Source: Eggerthellaceae bacterium
GTDB taxonomy: Bacteria > Actinomycetota > Coriobacteriia > Coriobacteriales > Eggerthellaceae
Assembly (NCBI GenBank): GCA_017459805.1
Contig: JAFUCE010000144.1
Span: 1 to 45,922, forward strand
Length of the DNA stretch: 45,922 nucleotides
Reading direction: 5' to 3'
In this document: positions 1-8,886 of the stretch, one piece after another
Layout: every line of letters starts with the position of its first letter
Position numbering within the stretch: position 1 is the first letter of the stretch
Notes under the pieces: model-generated
Seen by the model: the letters and a program-made list of their open reading frames with translations, nothing else
Database searches by the model: none
Told to the model about the DNA's origin: nothing
Translations under genes and position numbers: made by a program

Positions 1-30
1 CGGTCTTTAGCCTGTTAAAGCCCGAAAAGC

Positions 31-768
31 CTACTGCAATAAATTATCCAAAAATGCGCGTTCTTCAGGGGAAAGATTTGCCCGCGCAAGCATGTCAGGG
101 CGCAGGCGGGCCGTGCGTTCAATAGCCTGTTGTCTGCGCCATTTCGCAATGGCTGCATGGTTGCCCGAAAGCAGGACTTCGGGTACGTTGAGCCCGCGAT
201 AACTTGCTGGACGCGTGTATTGAGGATACTCAAGAAGGCCATCGTAGAAGCTTTCGTCAATGGCGCTCCCCTCGTCGCCCAAGACACCCGGAAGCTTGCG
301 CACGACCGCATCAATTACCACCATAGAAGCCAATTCGCCACTTGAAAGCACATAGTCGCCCAGGGAAATGCATTCATCAGCCAAGCTATAGGCACGCTCG
401 TCTATGCCTTCATAGTGGCCGCAAATGAAAAGCAGGCGTTCCTTTTCTGCCAGTTGGCTGGCAAGGGCTTCGTCGAAGGGCTTGCCCGTAGGGTTCAAAA
501 AGATGGTATAGGGTTCTCCAGCACTTCCTGCGTTTTCGCCTGACACAATGTCGTCATAGGCTTCAAAGATGGGCTCGGGCTTCATCAGCAGACCCTGACC
601 GCCGCCAAAGGGGTAATCATCCGTCGTGCGATGAACATCGTGCGTCCAATCGCGCAGGTCGTAAGTTCGAAATTCAAGAATGCCCTTTTCCTGGGCAATG
701 CGCATGATTGACGTACCCATGACAGAGTCATACATATGCGGGAAGGTTGAAAGTGTTTCGATAATCAC
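31..768 (-). CDS. trmD: tRNA (guanine-N1)-methyltransferase TrmD
   Basis: SpoU-TrmD (SPOUT) enzyme that methylates N1 of G37 in tRNAs with G at position 36, using S-adenosylmethionine, and so prevents +1 frameshifting. The 245-residue length is normal. The N-terminal half carries the GGGQG segment (about residues 55-59). The trefoil-knot cofactor site is visible as CGHYEGID (116-123) and SLGDYVLSSGE (135-145). The start is GTG, overlapping the TAG stop of rimM by one base, so the two are probably translationally coupled. It is the last gene of the rpsP-khpA-rimM-trmD operon, a standard bacterial order. Identification is secure. Confidence 0.97.
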   Translation of the reverse strand: MIIETLSTFPHMYDSVMGTSIMRIAQEKGILEFRTYDLRDWTHDVHRTTDDYPFGGGQGLLMKPEPIFEAYDDIVSGENAGSAGEPYTIFLNPTGKPFDEALASQLAEKERLLFICGHYEGIDERAYSLADECISLGDYVLSSGELASMVVIDAVVRKLPGVLGDEGSAIDESFYDGLLEYPQYTRPASYRGLNVPEVLLSGNHAAIAKWRRQQAIERTARLRPDMLARANLSPEERAFLDNLLQ

Positions 769-1283
769 TATAGCTCCAACAAACTTTCAGGAATTGCTAC
801 ACGAACGCGCTGGGCACCTTCATCAAGCTCTTGCACAAATTCATCCACAAAAGGTATGAGCACCTGGCCGCGCTCCCCTTCAACAACAAGGGTTGCCTGC
901 GCAGGACTTTCAAGCACATCAACTATCTGGCCTAAGGCGCCGAAAGCTTCGTCTTCAACGCTCCAGCCCGTCATAAGCACCGGTGTATCTTCTGGCTTTA
1001 ATTCGGGCATCGCCTCTTGAGGGACAAGGCAGTAGCACCCACAAATCGCTTGCGCATCTTCGGCGTTGTCTACTCCAGAAAAATGAACGAGCCAGCTTCC
1101 CTCACGCAAATCTTGCACACTTTCAACCTGTGCTGTTCGTGGGCCGCGCAAGCTTGGTGGGACGAAAAACACCTTCTGGCCAACTAGTAAGGAAAAAGGA
1201 AGCGCATCTGCCCCCCTGCAGACAACGCTTCCTTCGAGGTTGCGCGGTGAAACTACGTACGCTGCTCGGGCGTAAGTTTCCAT
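768..1283 (-). CDS. rimM: 16S rRNA processing protein RimM
   Basis: Ribosome maturation factor that binds S19 and helps assemble the 30S head. The 171 residues match the family length, with an N-terminal RimM beta-barrel (about 1-85) and a C-terminal PRC-barrel-like half (about 95-168, with the pattern of a GQIVDVLESPAQ segment). The N-terminal motif, usually an HGxxGE-like turn, is divergent here (SPRNLEGSV). The call rests on its place between khpA and trmD as well as on sequence. The ATG abuts the khpA stop codon directly, which indicates coupled translation. It acts on free 30S subunits in the cytoplasm. Confidence 0.9.
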   Translation of the reverse strand: METYARAAYVVSPRNLEGSVVCRGADALPFSLLVGQKVFFVPPSLRGPRTAQVESVQDLREGSWLVHFSGVDNAEDAQAICGCYCLVPQEAMPELKPEDTPVLMTGWSVEDEAFGALGQIVDVLESPAQATLVVEGERGQVLIPFVDEFVQELDEGAQRVRVAIPESLLEL

Positions 1284-1538
1284 TTAGTCAAGCAGTTCTA
1301 CGTCCACATGCTCGCCAGCACGCGATGCGGCAGCGCGAGCAATGGTGCGAATTGCCTTAATAACACGACCCTGGCGCCCGATAACCTTGCCCGTGTCTTC
1401 ATCATTGACGCGAACTTCAATAAGGAGGGAACCTTCGCCCTGTTCAGACTCTATAATTTCCAGGTCGTCTTTGTATTCAACGATTGGTTCGACCAGCGTG
1501 CGAACAAGACCGACCAGATCGAGAGATTGATCAGCCAT
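1284..1538 (-). CDS. khpA: KH-domain RNA-binding protein KhpA
   Basis: Small 84-residue protein made almost entirely of one type II KH domain. The GxxG RNA-binding loop is seen in the sequence VIGRQGRVIKAIRTI (about 53-67). In Gram-positive bacteria KhpA pairs with KhpB (Jag/EloR) and binds many transcripts, affecting cell elongation and division; khpB is not in this window. The gene lies between rpsP and rimM with no spacing: its ATG touches the rpsP stop codon. That placement is typical of Firmicutes and Actinobacteria. An older family name is YlqC. Confidence 0.93.
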   Translation of the reverse strand: MADQSLDLVGLVRTLVEPIVEYKDDLEIIESEQGEGSLLIEVRVNDEDTGKVIGRQGRVIKAIRTIARAAASRAGEHVDVELLD

Positions 1539-1784
1539 TTATGCGTCCTTGCGTGCCGTTTCGATCAAACGAGCAACCGTGTCAGTTGGCTGTGCGCCGT
1601 TTGAAATCCACTGGTCAATTTTTTCCAGGTCAAGCTTAATCATGGTTGGTTCGGCGCAGGGGTTGTAGCGACCAACTTCTTCAATCAGACGGCCATCGCG
1701 AGGAGCGCGAGAGTCAGCCACAACTACGCGGTAATACGGTGCCTTTTTAGCGCCATGGCGGGCGAGACGAATTTTTACTGCCAT
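1539..1784 (-). CDS. rpsP: 30S ribosomal protein S16
   Basis: Ribosomal protein S16, which binds 16S rRNA early in 30S assembly. I choose the internal ATG at 1784 (protein begins [14 protein letters not shown]) over an upstream in-frame start at 1829. It matches the universal S16 N-terminus and has an AAGGAG ribosome site about 10 bases ahead. The product is then 81 residues, a normal S16 length. Conserved features include [18 protein letters not shown] (14-31) and the [10 protein letters not shown] segment. First gene of the operon with khpA, rimM and trmD; a candidate promoter lies at 1851-1879. Confidence 0.97.
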   Translation of the reverse strand: MAVKIRLARHGAKKAPYYRVVVADSRAPRDGRLIEEVGRYNPCAEPTMIKLDLEKIDQWISNGAQPTDTVARLIETARKDA

Positions 1785-1850
1785 TACTATTAGTCTCCTT
1801 CTTATGTGGTACGCGGGCCTTTTGCCCACGTGTCAAAACAGCAATACGCT

Positions 1851-1879
1851 ATGTTACGTGCAAACCAGCATTTTCGCAA
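1851..1879 (-). promoter_or_regulatory. Candidate sigma-70-type promoter for rpsP operon
   Basis: On the minus strand a TTGCGA -35 box (1874-1879) and a TAACAT -10 box (1851-1856) are separated by exactly 17 bases. It lies about 65 bases upstream of the rpsP ATG. The -35 matches consensus at four of six positions and the -10 at four of six. Location and spacing are the main support. Confidence 0.45.
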
Positions 1880-1981
1880 GTAAACACACATAAAAATGAA
1901 ACACGGGCAAAACTCCTGAATTCAAGCGAGCATGCTCTTGCCTGGTACTATCTGTGCTTCATTTTGTGAGATGATAGTTAC

Positions 1982-2902
1982 ATGGATAAAAACATCATCA
2001 TCCCCGAAGAATGCGAGCTCTGCCCCCGGCGCTGCAGGGCCAAGCGTGCGCAGGGCCGTAAAGGCTTATGTGGGGCGAACGACAGCTTACAAGTTGCGCG
2101 CGCCGCACTCCACGAATGGGAAGAACCTCCCTTAAGCGCTAAAGCTGGAAGCGGCGCGGTTTTCTTTAGCCATTGCCCCTTGAAATGCGTGTATTGCCAA
2201 AATGCCAGCATTGCTCATGACGGGTTTGGTGAAGTTATAAGCGCCGAGCGTCTGAGCGAGATTTACCTTGAACTTCAAGAACAAGAGGCGGCTAACATCA
2301 ATCTTGTGACCGCGAGCCACTATCTTCCTTGGGTCCTTTACTCGCTCGAGCGCGCAAAGCAGCACGGACTTGTGCTTCCTATTGTATGGAACACGTCAGG
2401 CTATGAATGCCTTGAAAGCATTGATGCGCTGGATGGCTTCGTGGACATTTATTTAAGCGACTTCAAATACGCGCCGCATGCTGTCAGCGATGCGGCGCAG
2501 CGCTACTCTCAGGCACCAGACTATTTCGACGTGGCAACACAAGCCCTTGATGCGATGGTGAAGCAGATAGGCGCGCCTGTCTTTGACGCGGAAGGAAGCT
2601 TAAAGCGAGGAGTCGTTGTCCGCCACCTGCTTTTGCCTAAGCGGCTTGACGATTCGAAATACGTCATCGACTATCTATGGCAGCGATACGGTAATACGGT
2701 CCTCTACAGCGTGATGAATCAATATACGCCCATGGCTGAGTTCGAGAAACACCCTGAACTTAATCAGGTACCGCGCGACGAAGACTACGAAGAACTCCTT
2801 GACTATATGGATGAACTTGGTATGGAAGACTACTTTTGGCAAGAAGGTGGCGCCCAAACCGAGTCGTTCATCCCGCCCTTCGATTCAACGGGCGTCAAGT
2901 AA
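1982..2902 (+). CDS. PflX-like radical SAM protein (COG1313 type)
   Basis: Radical S-adenosylmethionine enzyme of the PflX/COG1313 group, related to pyruvate formate-lyase activating enzymes; its natural substrate is not known. An N-terminal four-cysteine cluster is visible (Cys11, Cys14, Cys18, Cys30). The canonical radical SAM CxxxCxxC follows as HCPLKCVYCQN (Cys65, Cys69, Cys72), which would hold the 4Fe-4S cluster. Other family hallmarks are GSGAVFFSHC, NTSGYE, DIYLSDFKY and VVRHLLLP. The 306-residue length fits the family. It is a single gene on the plus strand between two minus-strand operons, with no clear Shine-Dalgarno sequence. It converges on ffh with 63 bases between stop codons and no obvious terminator. 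Confidence 0.88.
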   Translation: MDKNIIIPEECELCPRRCRAKRAQGRKGLCGANDSLQVARAALHEWEEPPLSAKAGSGAVFFSHCPLKCVYCQNASIAHDGFGEVISAERLSEIYLELQEQEAANINLVTASHYLPWVLYSLERAKQHGLVLPIVWNTSGYECLESIDALDGFVDIYLSDFKYAPHAVSDAAQRYSQAPDYFDVATQALDAMVKQIGAPVFDAEGSLKRGVVVRHLLLPKRLDDSKYVIDYLWQRYGNTVLYSVMNQYTPMAEFEKHPELNQVPRDEDYEELLDYMDELGMEDYFWQEGGAQTESFIPPFDSTGVK

Positions 2903-2965
2903 AACACCGCCAAAAGCGCACGGTACTCAGGCACCCTTAAATATATGAAACTGCACTTGGACCGC

Positions 2966-4393
2966 TTAGTTCATTTCGTCCATAAGACGCTGGATTTCGC
3001 GGAGGTCCTTCATGGACATGCCGCCAGGCAGCCCTGGCATACCCATACCGCGCTTCTTCTTTTTCTTGCCCTTCTTGCCCTTTTTGCCACGCACCGGTTC
3101 GTCGGTAAGCGCAGGAAGGTATTGCTTCATCATTTTTTTCGTTTCGTTGTATTGCTTGAGCACCTGGTTGACGTCGGATACCGTAACGCCAGCACCCGCG
3201 GCAATACGTGCACGGCGGCTGCCGTTCAAAATGTCGGGTTTGTTGCGCTCCTCCACCGTCATGGAATGAATAATGACTTCCATGCGGTCAAGCGCACTGG
3301 TGTCAACCTGACCCTGCGAAAGGGCACGGTCGCCGCCAGGGAGCGCACTCACGAGTTTGGAAATGCCACCCATGTTGCGCACCTGGCGATTAATATCCAA
3401 AAAGTCGTTGAGTGTCAGCTGAGCGCGCATCATGCGCTCGGCCTGCTCTTCAGCAATTTCTTCCTCGCGCAGCTTAGCAGCCGATTCGACCAAGCTCACC
3501 ACATCGCCCATGCCCAGAATGCGCTTGGCCATGCGGTCAGGGTGGAACTCTTCTAGGGAATCTGGCTTTTCACCTGCGGAAATAAACTTAATTGGTTTAC
3601 CCGTAACCTCGCGAATGGAAAGCGCACCACCACCACGTGCGTCGCCGTCCATCTTCGACATAATCACGCCGTCGAAGTCAACCTGTTCTGCAAAGGCCGC
3701 CGCAACATTAACGACGTCCTGACCTGTCATGGCATCAACAACCATGAGCACGTTTTCGGGCTGTACCGCATCCTTGATGTTTTGGGCTTCTTGCATCATC
3801 TGCTCGTCGACATGCAAGCGGCCTGCCGTGTCGATGATCACCACGTCACGCAGGTTATCGATAGCGTCCTGTACGCCTTCCTTGGCAATCTTGATAGGAT
3901 TGTCGCCTTCGCCACGATAAACGCGCACGCCCATTTCGTCACCTAAGGTTTGCAACTGGTCAGCAGCCGCAGGGCGGTATACGTCACAGGCAACCAGAAG
4001 CGGATTGTGCTTTTGTTCGCGCAAGAGGTATGCCAATTTAGCCGCTGCTGTGGTTTTACCCGAACCCTGCAAGCCCACGAGCATAATGACATTGGGAATG
4101 CGGCTCGAAAACTCCAGCTTTGAATCGCTTTCGCCCAAAAGATAGGTAAGCTCGTCAAGCACCACCTTAACCACGTTTTGGGCAGGCGTCAGGGAGTCAA
4201 GAATTTCAGCTTCCAGGCAACGCTCTTTCGTGCGCGCAACGAAGTCTTTAACAACCTTAAAGTTCACGTCGGCTTCAAGCAGGGCCATACGAATTTCGCG
4301 CATAGCATTGTTGATGTCGTCTTCAGTCAGCTTGCCCTTACCGCGCAAACCCCCAAAAATATTCTGCAGTCGATCAGACAGGCTCTCAAGCAT
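2966..4393 (-). CDS. ffh: Signal recognition particle protein Ffh
   Basis: SRP54 GTPase that binds 4.5S RNA and signal sequences of nascent chains and delivers ribosomes to FtsY at the membrane. Domain order is standard: N-domain helices (1-90), G-domain with P-loop GLQGSGKTT (107-115), an IDTAGR motif, TKMDGDARGG, then the methionine-rich M-domain. The C-terminus ends in a Lys/Gly-rich stretch followed by a Gly/Met segment, typical of Gram-positive Ffh. The 475 residues are slightly longer than E. coli Ffh. The ATG follows the ftsY stop codon with no gap, so ftsY and ffh are co-translated. Confidence 0.97.
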   Translation of the reverse strand: MLESLSDRLQNIFGGLRGKGKLTEDDINNAMREIRMALLEADVNFKVVKDFVARTKERCLEAEILDSLTPAQNVVKVVLDELTYLLGESDSKLEFSSRIPNVIMLVGLQGSGKTTAAAKLAYLLREQKHNPLLVACDVYRPAAADQLQTLGDEMGVRVYRGEGDNPIKIAKEGVQDAIDNLRDVVIIDTAGRLHVDEQMMQEAQNIKDAVQPENVLMVVDAMTGQDVVNVAAAFAEQVDFDGVIMSKMDGDARGGGALSIREVTGKPIKFISAGEKPDSLEEFHPDRMAKRILGMGDVVSLVESAAKLREEEIAEEQAERMMRAQLTLNDFLDINRQVRNMGGISKLVSALPGGDRALSQGQVDTSALDRMEVIIHSMTVEERNKPDILNGSRRARIAAGAGVTVSDVNQVLKQYNETKKMMKQYLPALTDEPVRGKKGKKGKKKKKRGMGMPGLPGGMSMKDLREIQRLMDEMN

Positions 4394-5329
4394 TTATGCC
4401 TCCGCATCCTCATGGGTAACGCCACGCAGCTCTTCGCTAATAAGCGCAGACGCAAACTCGTTCGCATTAAACACCTGCAAGTCCATAAGTCCTTCGCCCA
4501 CGCCTATCATGGCAATGGGAAGCTGAAGCTCGTGCGATACGGCTAAAGCAATGCCGCCCCTTGCCGTGCCGTCAAGTTTGGTGATAATCAAAGCGTCTAA
4601 GTCGAGGGCTGAGTTGAATTGTCGCGCCTGATTCAAGCCGTTCTGTCCAGTCGTCGCATCAATGACAAGGACGGTGCGAACGGGAATCTGCGAACGCTTA
4701 CGCACCACATTGACAACCTTTTCAAGTTCACGCATAAGGTCATCGGAAGTATGCAAGCGCCCTGCGGTATCAATTAAAACAAAGTTGGCGCCCGTCGCTT
4801 CAGCGCGCTCTATCGTGTCATAGCACACACTTGCGGGGTCTGCGCCCCGTTCGCGCTGCACAATATCAACCTCACTGCGCTGAGCCCATTCAGCCAACTG
4901 CTCGATAGCAGCTGCACGGAAGGTGTCGGCACTACCAAGCAAGACCTTGCGCCCCGCACGCTTTCCCGCGCTTGCGAGCTTGCCCACGGTCGTTGTCTTC
5001 CCTGCCCCATTGATGCCAACAAAAAGCACGAGCACAGGGTTTTCGTCAAATACATTGACTTCACTTGTTGCAAATGTTGCGGCAATTTCTTCAGTCAGGG
5101 CATCGAGTACCGCATAGGCATCAGGCAATGCTTTGCGGGTGGCCGTGTCGCGCATGCGCTCAACAATGCTGAAGGCAGCAGGTGCACCCACGTCGGATAA
5201 AATGAGCGCCTCTTCCAGGCCTTCCCAGAACTCTTCGTCGACGCGCGGGCCGCGGTCGAGCAAAATATTCATTTGTTCAGTAAACTTCGTGCGGGTATTT
5301 TCCATACCCTGCTTAATCGACTCAAACAT
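4394..5329 (-). CDS. ftsY: SRP receptor FtsY
   Basis: Membrane-associated receptor GTPase that docks SRP-ribosome complexes. It consists only of the NG core: N-domain helices, P-loop GINGAGKTT, DTAGR, and TKLDGTARGG near the C-terminus. The acidic A-domain of E. coli FtsY is absent, as in many Gram-positives. I prefer the ATG at 5329, which has AGGGG eight bases ahead, over an in-frame GTG at 5338 that overlaps that ribosome site; the difference is three residues. It sits between smc and ffh in a tight minus-strand operon. Confidence 0.95.
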   Translation of the reverse strand: MFESIKQGMENTRTKFTEQMNILLDRGPRVDEEFWEGLEEALILSDVGAPAAFSIVERMRDTATRKALPDAYAVLDALTEEIAATFATSEVNVFDENPVLVLFVGINGAGKTTTVGKLASAGKRAGRKVLLGSADTFRAAAIEQLAEWAQRSEVDIVQRERGADPASVCYDTIERAEATGANFVLIDTAGRLHTSDDLMRELEKVVNVVRKRSQIPVRTVLVIDATTGQNGLNQARQFNSALDLDALIITKLDGTARGGIALAVSHELQLPIAMIGVGEGLMDLQVFNANEFASALISEELRGVTHEDAEA

Positions 5330-5340
5330 GAGCCCCACCC

Positions 5341-8300
5341 CTAGTTTTCAGCCATTTCGAGCGCACGGTCAAGGCGCTGACTCATGACCTTGGTCACGCC
5401 ATCGGACTGCATCGAAATACCGTAGAGCACGTCAGCCATTTCCATGGTGCGCCGTTGATGCGTAATCATAATAAACTGCGTGTCGTGGCGCATGGAGTCA
5501 AGATAGGCGCAAAGACGGCGCAGGTTTGTGTCGTCGAGCGCGGCTTCGACCTCGTCGAGGATATAGAAGGGTGTTGCACGCGTCTTGTACACCGCAAAAA
5601 GCAGGGCCAAGGCCACCAGCGACTGTTCGCCACCAGACATGAGCGACATTTTCAGGAAGCGCTTACCCAGCGGTTGCGCGCTCACTTCAACGCCCGTGTT
5701 TTCTGGGTCGTCAGGATCTACGAGGGTCAACTCACCCGAACCACCGGGGAACAAAATCGAGATAATCTCTTGATAGTTTTCCTTAACGGTATCGAAGGTT
5801 TGAACGAAGTCGTCCTTCATGCGAGCGTCAATGACGCGCACAATCTTTGCGATGGAGCGACGTGCCGCCTGCATGTCAGCCAATTGGGCCACGAGATAGT
5901 CGTAGCGTGCTTTCAAGGCTTCATATTCAGCGGCAGCGTCAGGGTTAATGGTGCCCATATTCTTAATGCGGCGCTGGAGCTTGAACGCCTGTTCTTCGAT
6001 TTCAGGGCGATTTTCAAGCTCGGGCAGTTCGAGGGCAGTTTCAAGTGGAGTGTCACAATCTTCGGTAATCGTTTGAATGGCCGCTTCAACCTGCATTTCA
6101 AGACGCCCTTTTTCAACGCGCACATCAGCCAACTGACCGTTTGCGGCATCGTAGGCTTCATGGGCCGTACGAGCATTGCCACGTGCCTCGTTAATGCGTG
6201 CATGCAAGCCAACACTCGAATTCTGTGAATCCGCCGTTTGCTCTTCAAGCTTCTTCGCGCAATTCTGGGCAGAACGCACCAGGCTTTCCAGGGTGGCAAT
6301 AACCGGGTCAATGCGCTGCATGACAGCCTTGCGGCGCTCGATGCCAGCACGACGACGGGCTTCAGCTTCATGGGCTGATGCGATGTCTTGCACCCGTGCC
6401 GAAAGAACACGGTCCGCATAGTCGCTGCGCTCCTTTGCAGTAGCGGCGCGAACACGCAAATCAGCCAACTTAGCAGCTGAAACAGCCACTTCATCGTTCA
6501 ATGGCGCCAGGGCAGCACGTTTTTCGTCCATGGCTTCCTTGCCCGCGTCAACCGCACGGCTCAGTTCTTCATGACGACGTGTGAGCTCAGCAGCGTCGGG
6601 CTCAGCCGCTTCCAGGGCCGCACGCGCACGGGCCACTTCTTCAGCAAGCTGTTGCTGTTCTGAAAGAAGTGCATCATAGGCACTTTGCGCACGGTCGAGT
6701 TCTGCTGTTGCCGAATCCGCTGCACCCTGCAATTCGGCCTGGCGCTGCGTAGCCTTTAGGCTTTCCGCCTGTGCGGTCCGAAGTTCTTCTTCGCAACGGG
6801 CATATTCATTCGATGCCTCTTCGAATTGCTGTTCAGTTTTGGCAAGAGCATCACGCGCTTCGTCCAAAGAACGCTTGCCCGAAAGACCCCCAACCTCTTC
6901 GCCCGAAGCGTGGGTGCGCGTAATCTTTCCATTGGGCCAAACGATGGTCGCATCACGCGTTGCCGCGCATGCACCCGGATGGCTGCGCACAAAACTGATT
7001 GCTTCTGCTGGGCTATCAAATAAAGCCACGTCACCCAAAAGAGCTTGAGCAACTTCTTGGGCTTGTGGAGCAATAGTAAGGCTGTCAATTAAGAGGGGTG
7101 CGCCGGTTACTGCCGCTTGCGCACGACGCATGCCAGTACGCGGCAGCAGGGTAACGGAACCAGACTCATCAACCGTCGCCAGGCGCTGCACAAGGCTTAC
7201 CGCTGCGTCGGTGTCCTGAACGAAAAGCGCGGCAACGTCGCGGCCGAGGAGGGCGTCAACGACCGACTCCAATTCGCGCGGAACCTTGATTTCGTTAATA
7301 AAGGAGCCCAGCTTAGCACCCAGCACGTCTTCGTTGTCGAGCACCCAAGAAAGCAGACCATTGGCGTCACGACGCGTGCGTTCCAGCTCTTCCAAACTCA
7401 GAACTTCGGCACTATGAACGACGCGCTCTTCGCGGAGTTGGTCCATGCGCGTACGTGCCGCATCGCGCGAAGTAAAAGCCTTGGATAAAGCATTGCGGGC
7501 ATCTTCAGCCGCCGTACGGGCTTCAGCGAGTTCGGCCTGGGTTGCCCCATGCGAATCTTTGGCGCCAGAAAGAGTGCTGAAAAGGCCCAGCATTTGTTCT
7601 TCGATTTGTGCGGCATGGGTTCCCAGCAGCTGTTCGTTCGCGCGGTTTTCGGCCAGGACTTCCTGCGTCGCCGCCTGCTTGGCACGAACCGCTTCAAGTT
7701 CATTTAAGGATTCGCGGCGCGCTTGAATAACGCTATCCAAAGAAGTCTGCAGTTCTGTACGCTGGGCTTCCAATTCGTCGTAGTGCGCCTGTTCGGTGTC
7801 GAGGGCAGCCTGAGCCGCTTCCGCTTCCCCGCTGGCAGCACGAGCCGCCGCTTCTGCTTCAGCGCGACGCGTTTCCAGTTCCGTTGCAACCGATGCATCG
7901 CCGTCAGCCGACACATTCATTTCGGCTAGGTAGTTCTGGGCAGAGCGCTTCTTTTCGTGCAAGAGCAAAATTTGCGCATCCAGCCTGTCGGCCGCAGCAC
8001 CAGCACGCCTATACTGCACGGCAACCGCGCCAGCGTCTTCGCTTTGCGTTTGCAACTTCAACTGCAGTTCTTCAGCCAAAGCCTCCGCCGTTGATATTTC
8101 AGTTCTGAGGCTTTCAATATTGTTGCCGAGCTCTTTTTCGCGCTCGATAATTTCATCCCAGGTCTTCTGAAGAATACGCAGGTCGTCAACGGCCAAGGTT
8201 AAGGAAAGTTCAGCCAGCTCAGCGGCAAGATCCTTGTACTGCAGAGCACGTTTAGCCTTACGTTCAAGCGGCCGCACCTGGCGTTCAACTTCTGCAACGA

Positions 8301-8880
8301 TATCAGTCACGCGCGAAAGATGCACGTCCATCTGTTCCAGCTTGCGTTCGCTCTTTTGCTTGCGCTGCTTATGCTTAAGTACGCCCGCCGCTTCTTCAAT
8401 CAAGGTACGACGGTCTTCAGGCTTTGACTGCAGAATGGATGAGAGATGCCCCTGCGCAATAATGGAATGCGTGCCCGTACCCATGCCCGTGTCATGCAAA
8501 ATATCGAGCACATCCATGCGGCGTGCCGGTGTACCGTTAATCAAATACTCGCTTTCGCCATTGCGATACATGCGGCGTGTAATAGCAACTTCGGTGTATT
8601 CGACGGGCAGCGTGCCATCGGTGTTGTCAAGAATCAGGTCAACTTCTGCCACGCTTACGGGCTTGCGTGCCGAAGAACCCGCAAAAATAACGTCTTCCAT
8701 AGCCTGGCCGCGCAAGTTCTTCGCGTTGCGTTCCCCCAAGACCCACAAGACCGAGTCGGAAACATTCGACTTACCCGAACCGTTCGGCCCCACAATAGCG
8801 GTAATGCCTGGTTCGAAATTCATAACGCTGCGGTCGGCGAATGACTTAAAACCTTTTAGTACAAGCGACTTTAGATGCAT
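5341..8880 (-). CDS. smc: Chromosome segregation ATPase SMC
   Basis: Condensin subunit of 1179 residues. The N-terminal head has Walker A GPNGSGKSN (31-39). Two long coiled-coil arms (about 170-490 and 660-1000) flank a hinge domain with glycine-rich turns. The C-terminal head has the ABC signature LMSGGEQSLVALALL and Walker B YILDEVEAALDD. Length and layout match bacterial SMC, which works with ScpA and ScpB (not in the window) to fold and separate the chromosome. Start at 8880, seven bases after the rnc stop. The order rnc-smc-ftsY-ffh is a widely conserved Gram-positive cluster. Confidence 0.97.
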   Translation of the reverse strand: MHLKSLVLKGFKSFADRSVMNFEPGITAIVGPNGSGKSNVSDSVLWVLGERNAKNLRGQAMEDVIFAGSSARKPVSVAEVDLILDNTDGTLPVEYTEVAITRRMYRNGESEYLINGTPARRMDVLDILHDTGMGTGTHSIIAQGHLSSILQSKPEDRRTLIEEAAGVLKHKQRKQKSERKLEQMDVHLSRVTDIVAEVERQVRPLERKAKRALQYKDLAAELAELSLTLAVDDLRILQKTWDEIIEREKELGNNIESLRTEISTAEALAEELQLKLQTQSEDAGAVAVQYRRAGAAADRLDAQILLLHEKKRSAQNYLAEMNVSADGDASVATELETRRAEAEAAARAASGEAEAAQAALDTEQAHYDELEAQRTELQTSLDSVIQARRESLNELEAVRAKQAATQEVLAENRANEQLLGTHAAQIEEQMLGLFSTLSGAKDSHGATQAELAEARTAAEDARNALSKAFTSRDAARTRMDQLREERVVHSAEVLSLEELERTRRDANGLLSWVLDNEDVLGAKLGSFINEIKVPRELESVVDALLGRDVAALFVQDTDAAVSLVQRLATVDESGSVTLLPRTGMRRAQAAVTGAPLLIDSLTIAPQAQEVAQALLGDVALFDSPAEAISFVRSHPGACAATRDATIVWPNGKITRTHASGEEVGGLSGKRSLDEARDALAKTEQQFEEASNEYARCEEELRTAQAESLKATQRQAELQGAADSATAELDRAQSAYDALLSEQQQLAEEVARARAALEAAEPDAAELTRRHEELSRAVDAGKEAMDEKRAALAPLNDEVAVSAAKLADLRVRAATAKERSDYADRVLSARVQDIASAHEAEARRRAGIERRKAVMQRIDPVIATLESLVRSAQNCAKKLEEQTADSQNSSVGLHARINEARGNARTAHEAYDAANGQLADVRVEKGRLEMQVEAAIQTITEDCDTPLETALELPELENRPEIEEQAFKLQRRIKNMGTINPDAAAEYEALKARYDYLVAQLADMQAARRSIAKIVRVIDARMKDDFVQTFDTVKENYQEIISILFPGGSGELTLVDPDDPENTGVEVSAQPLGKRFLKMSLMSGGEQSLVALALLFAVYKTRATPFYILDEVEAALDDTNLRRLCAYLDSMRHDTQFIMITHQRRTMEMADVLYGISMQSDGVTKVMSQRLDRALEMAEN

Positions 8881-8886
8881 GGATGC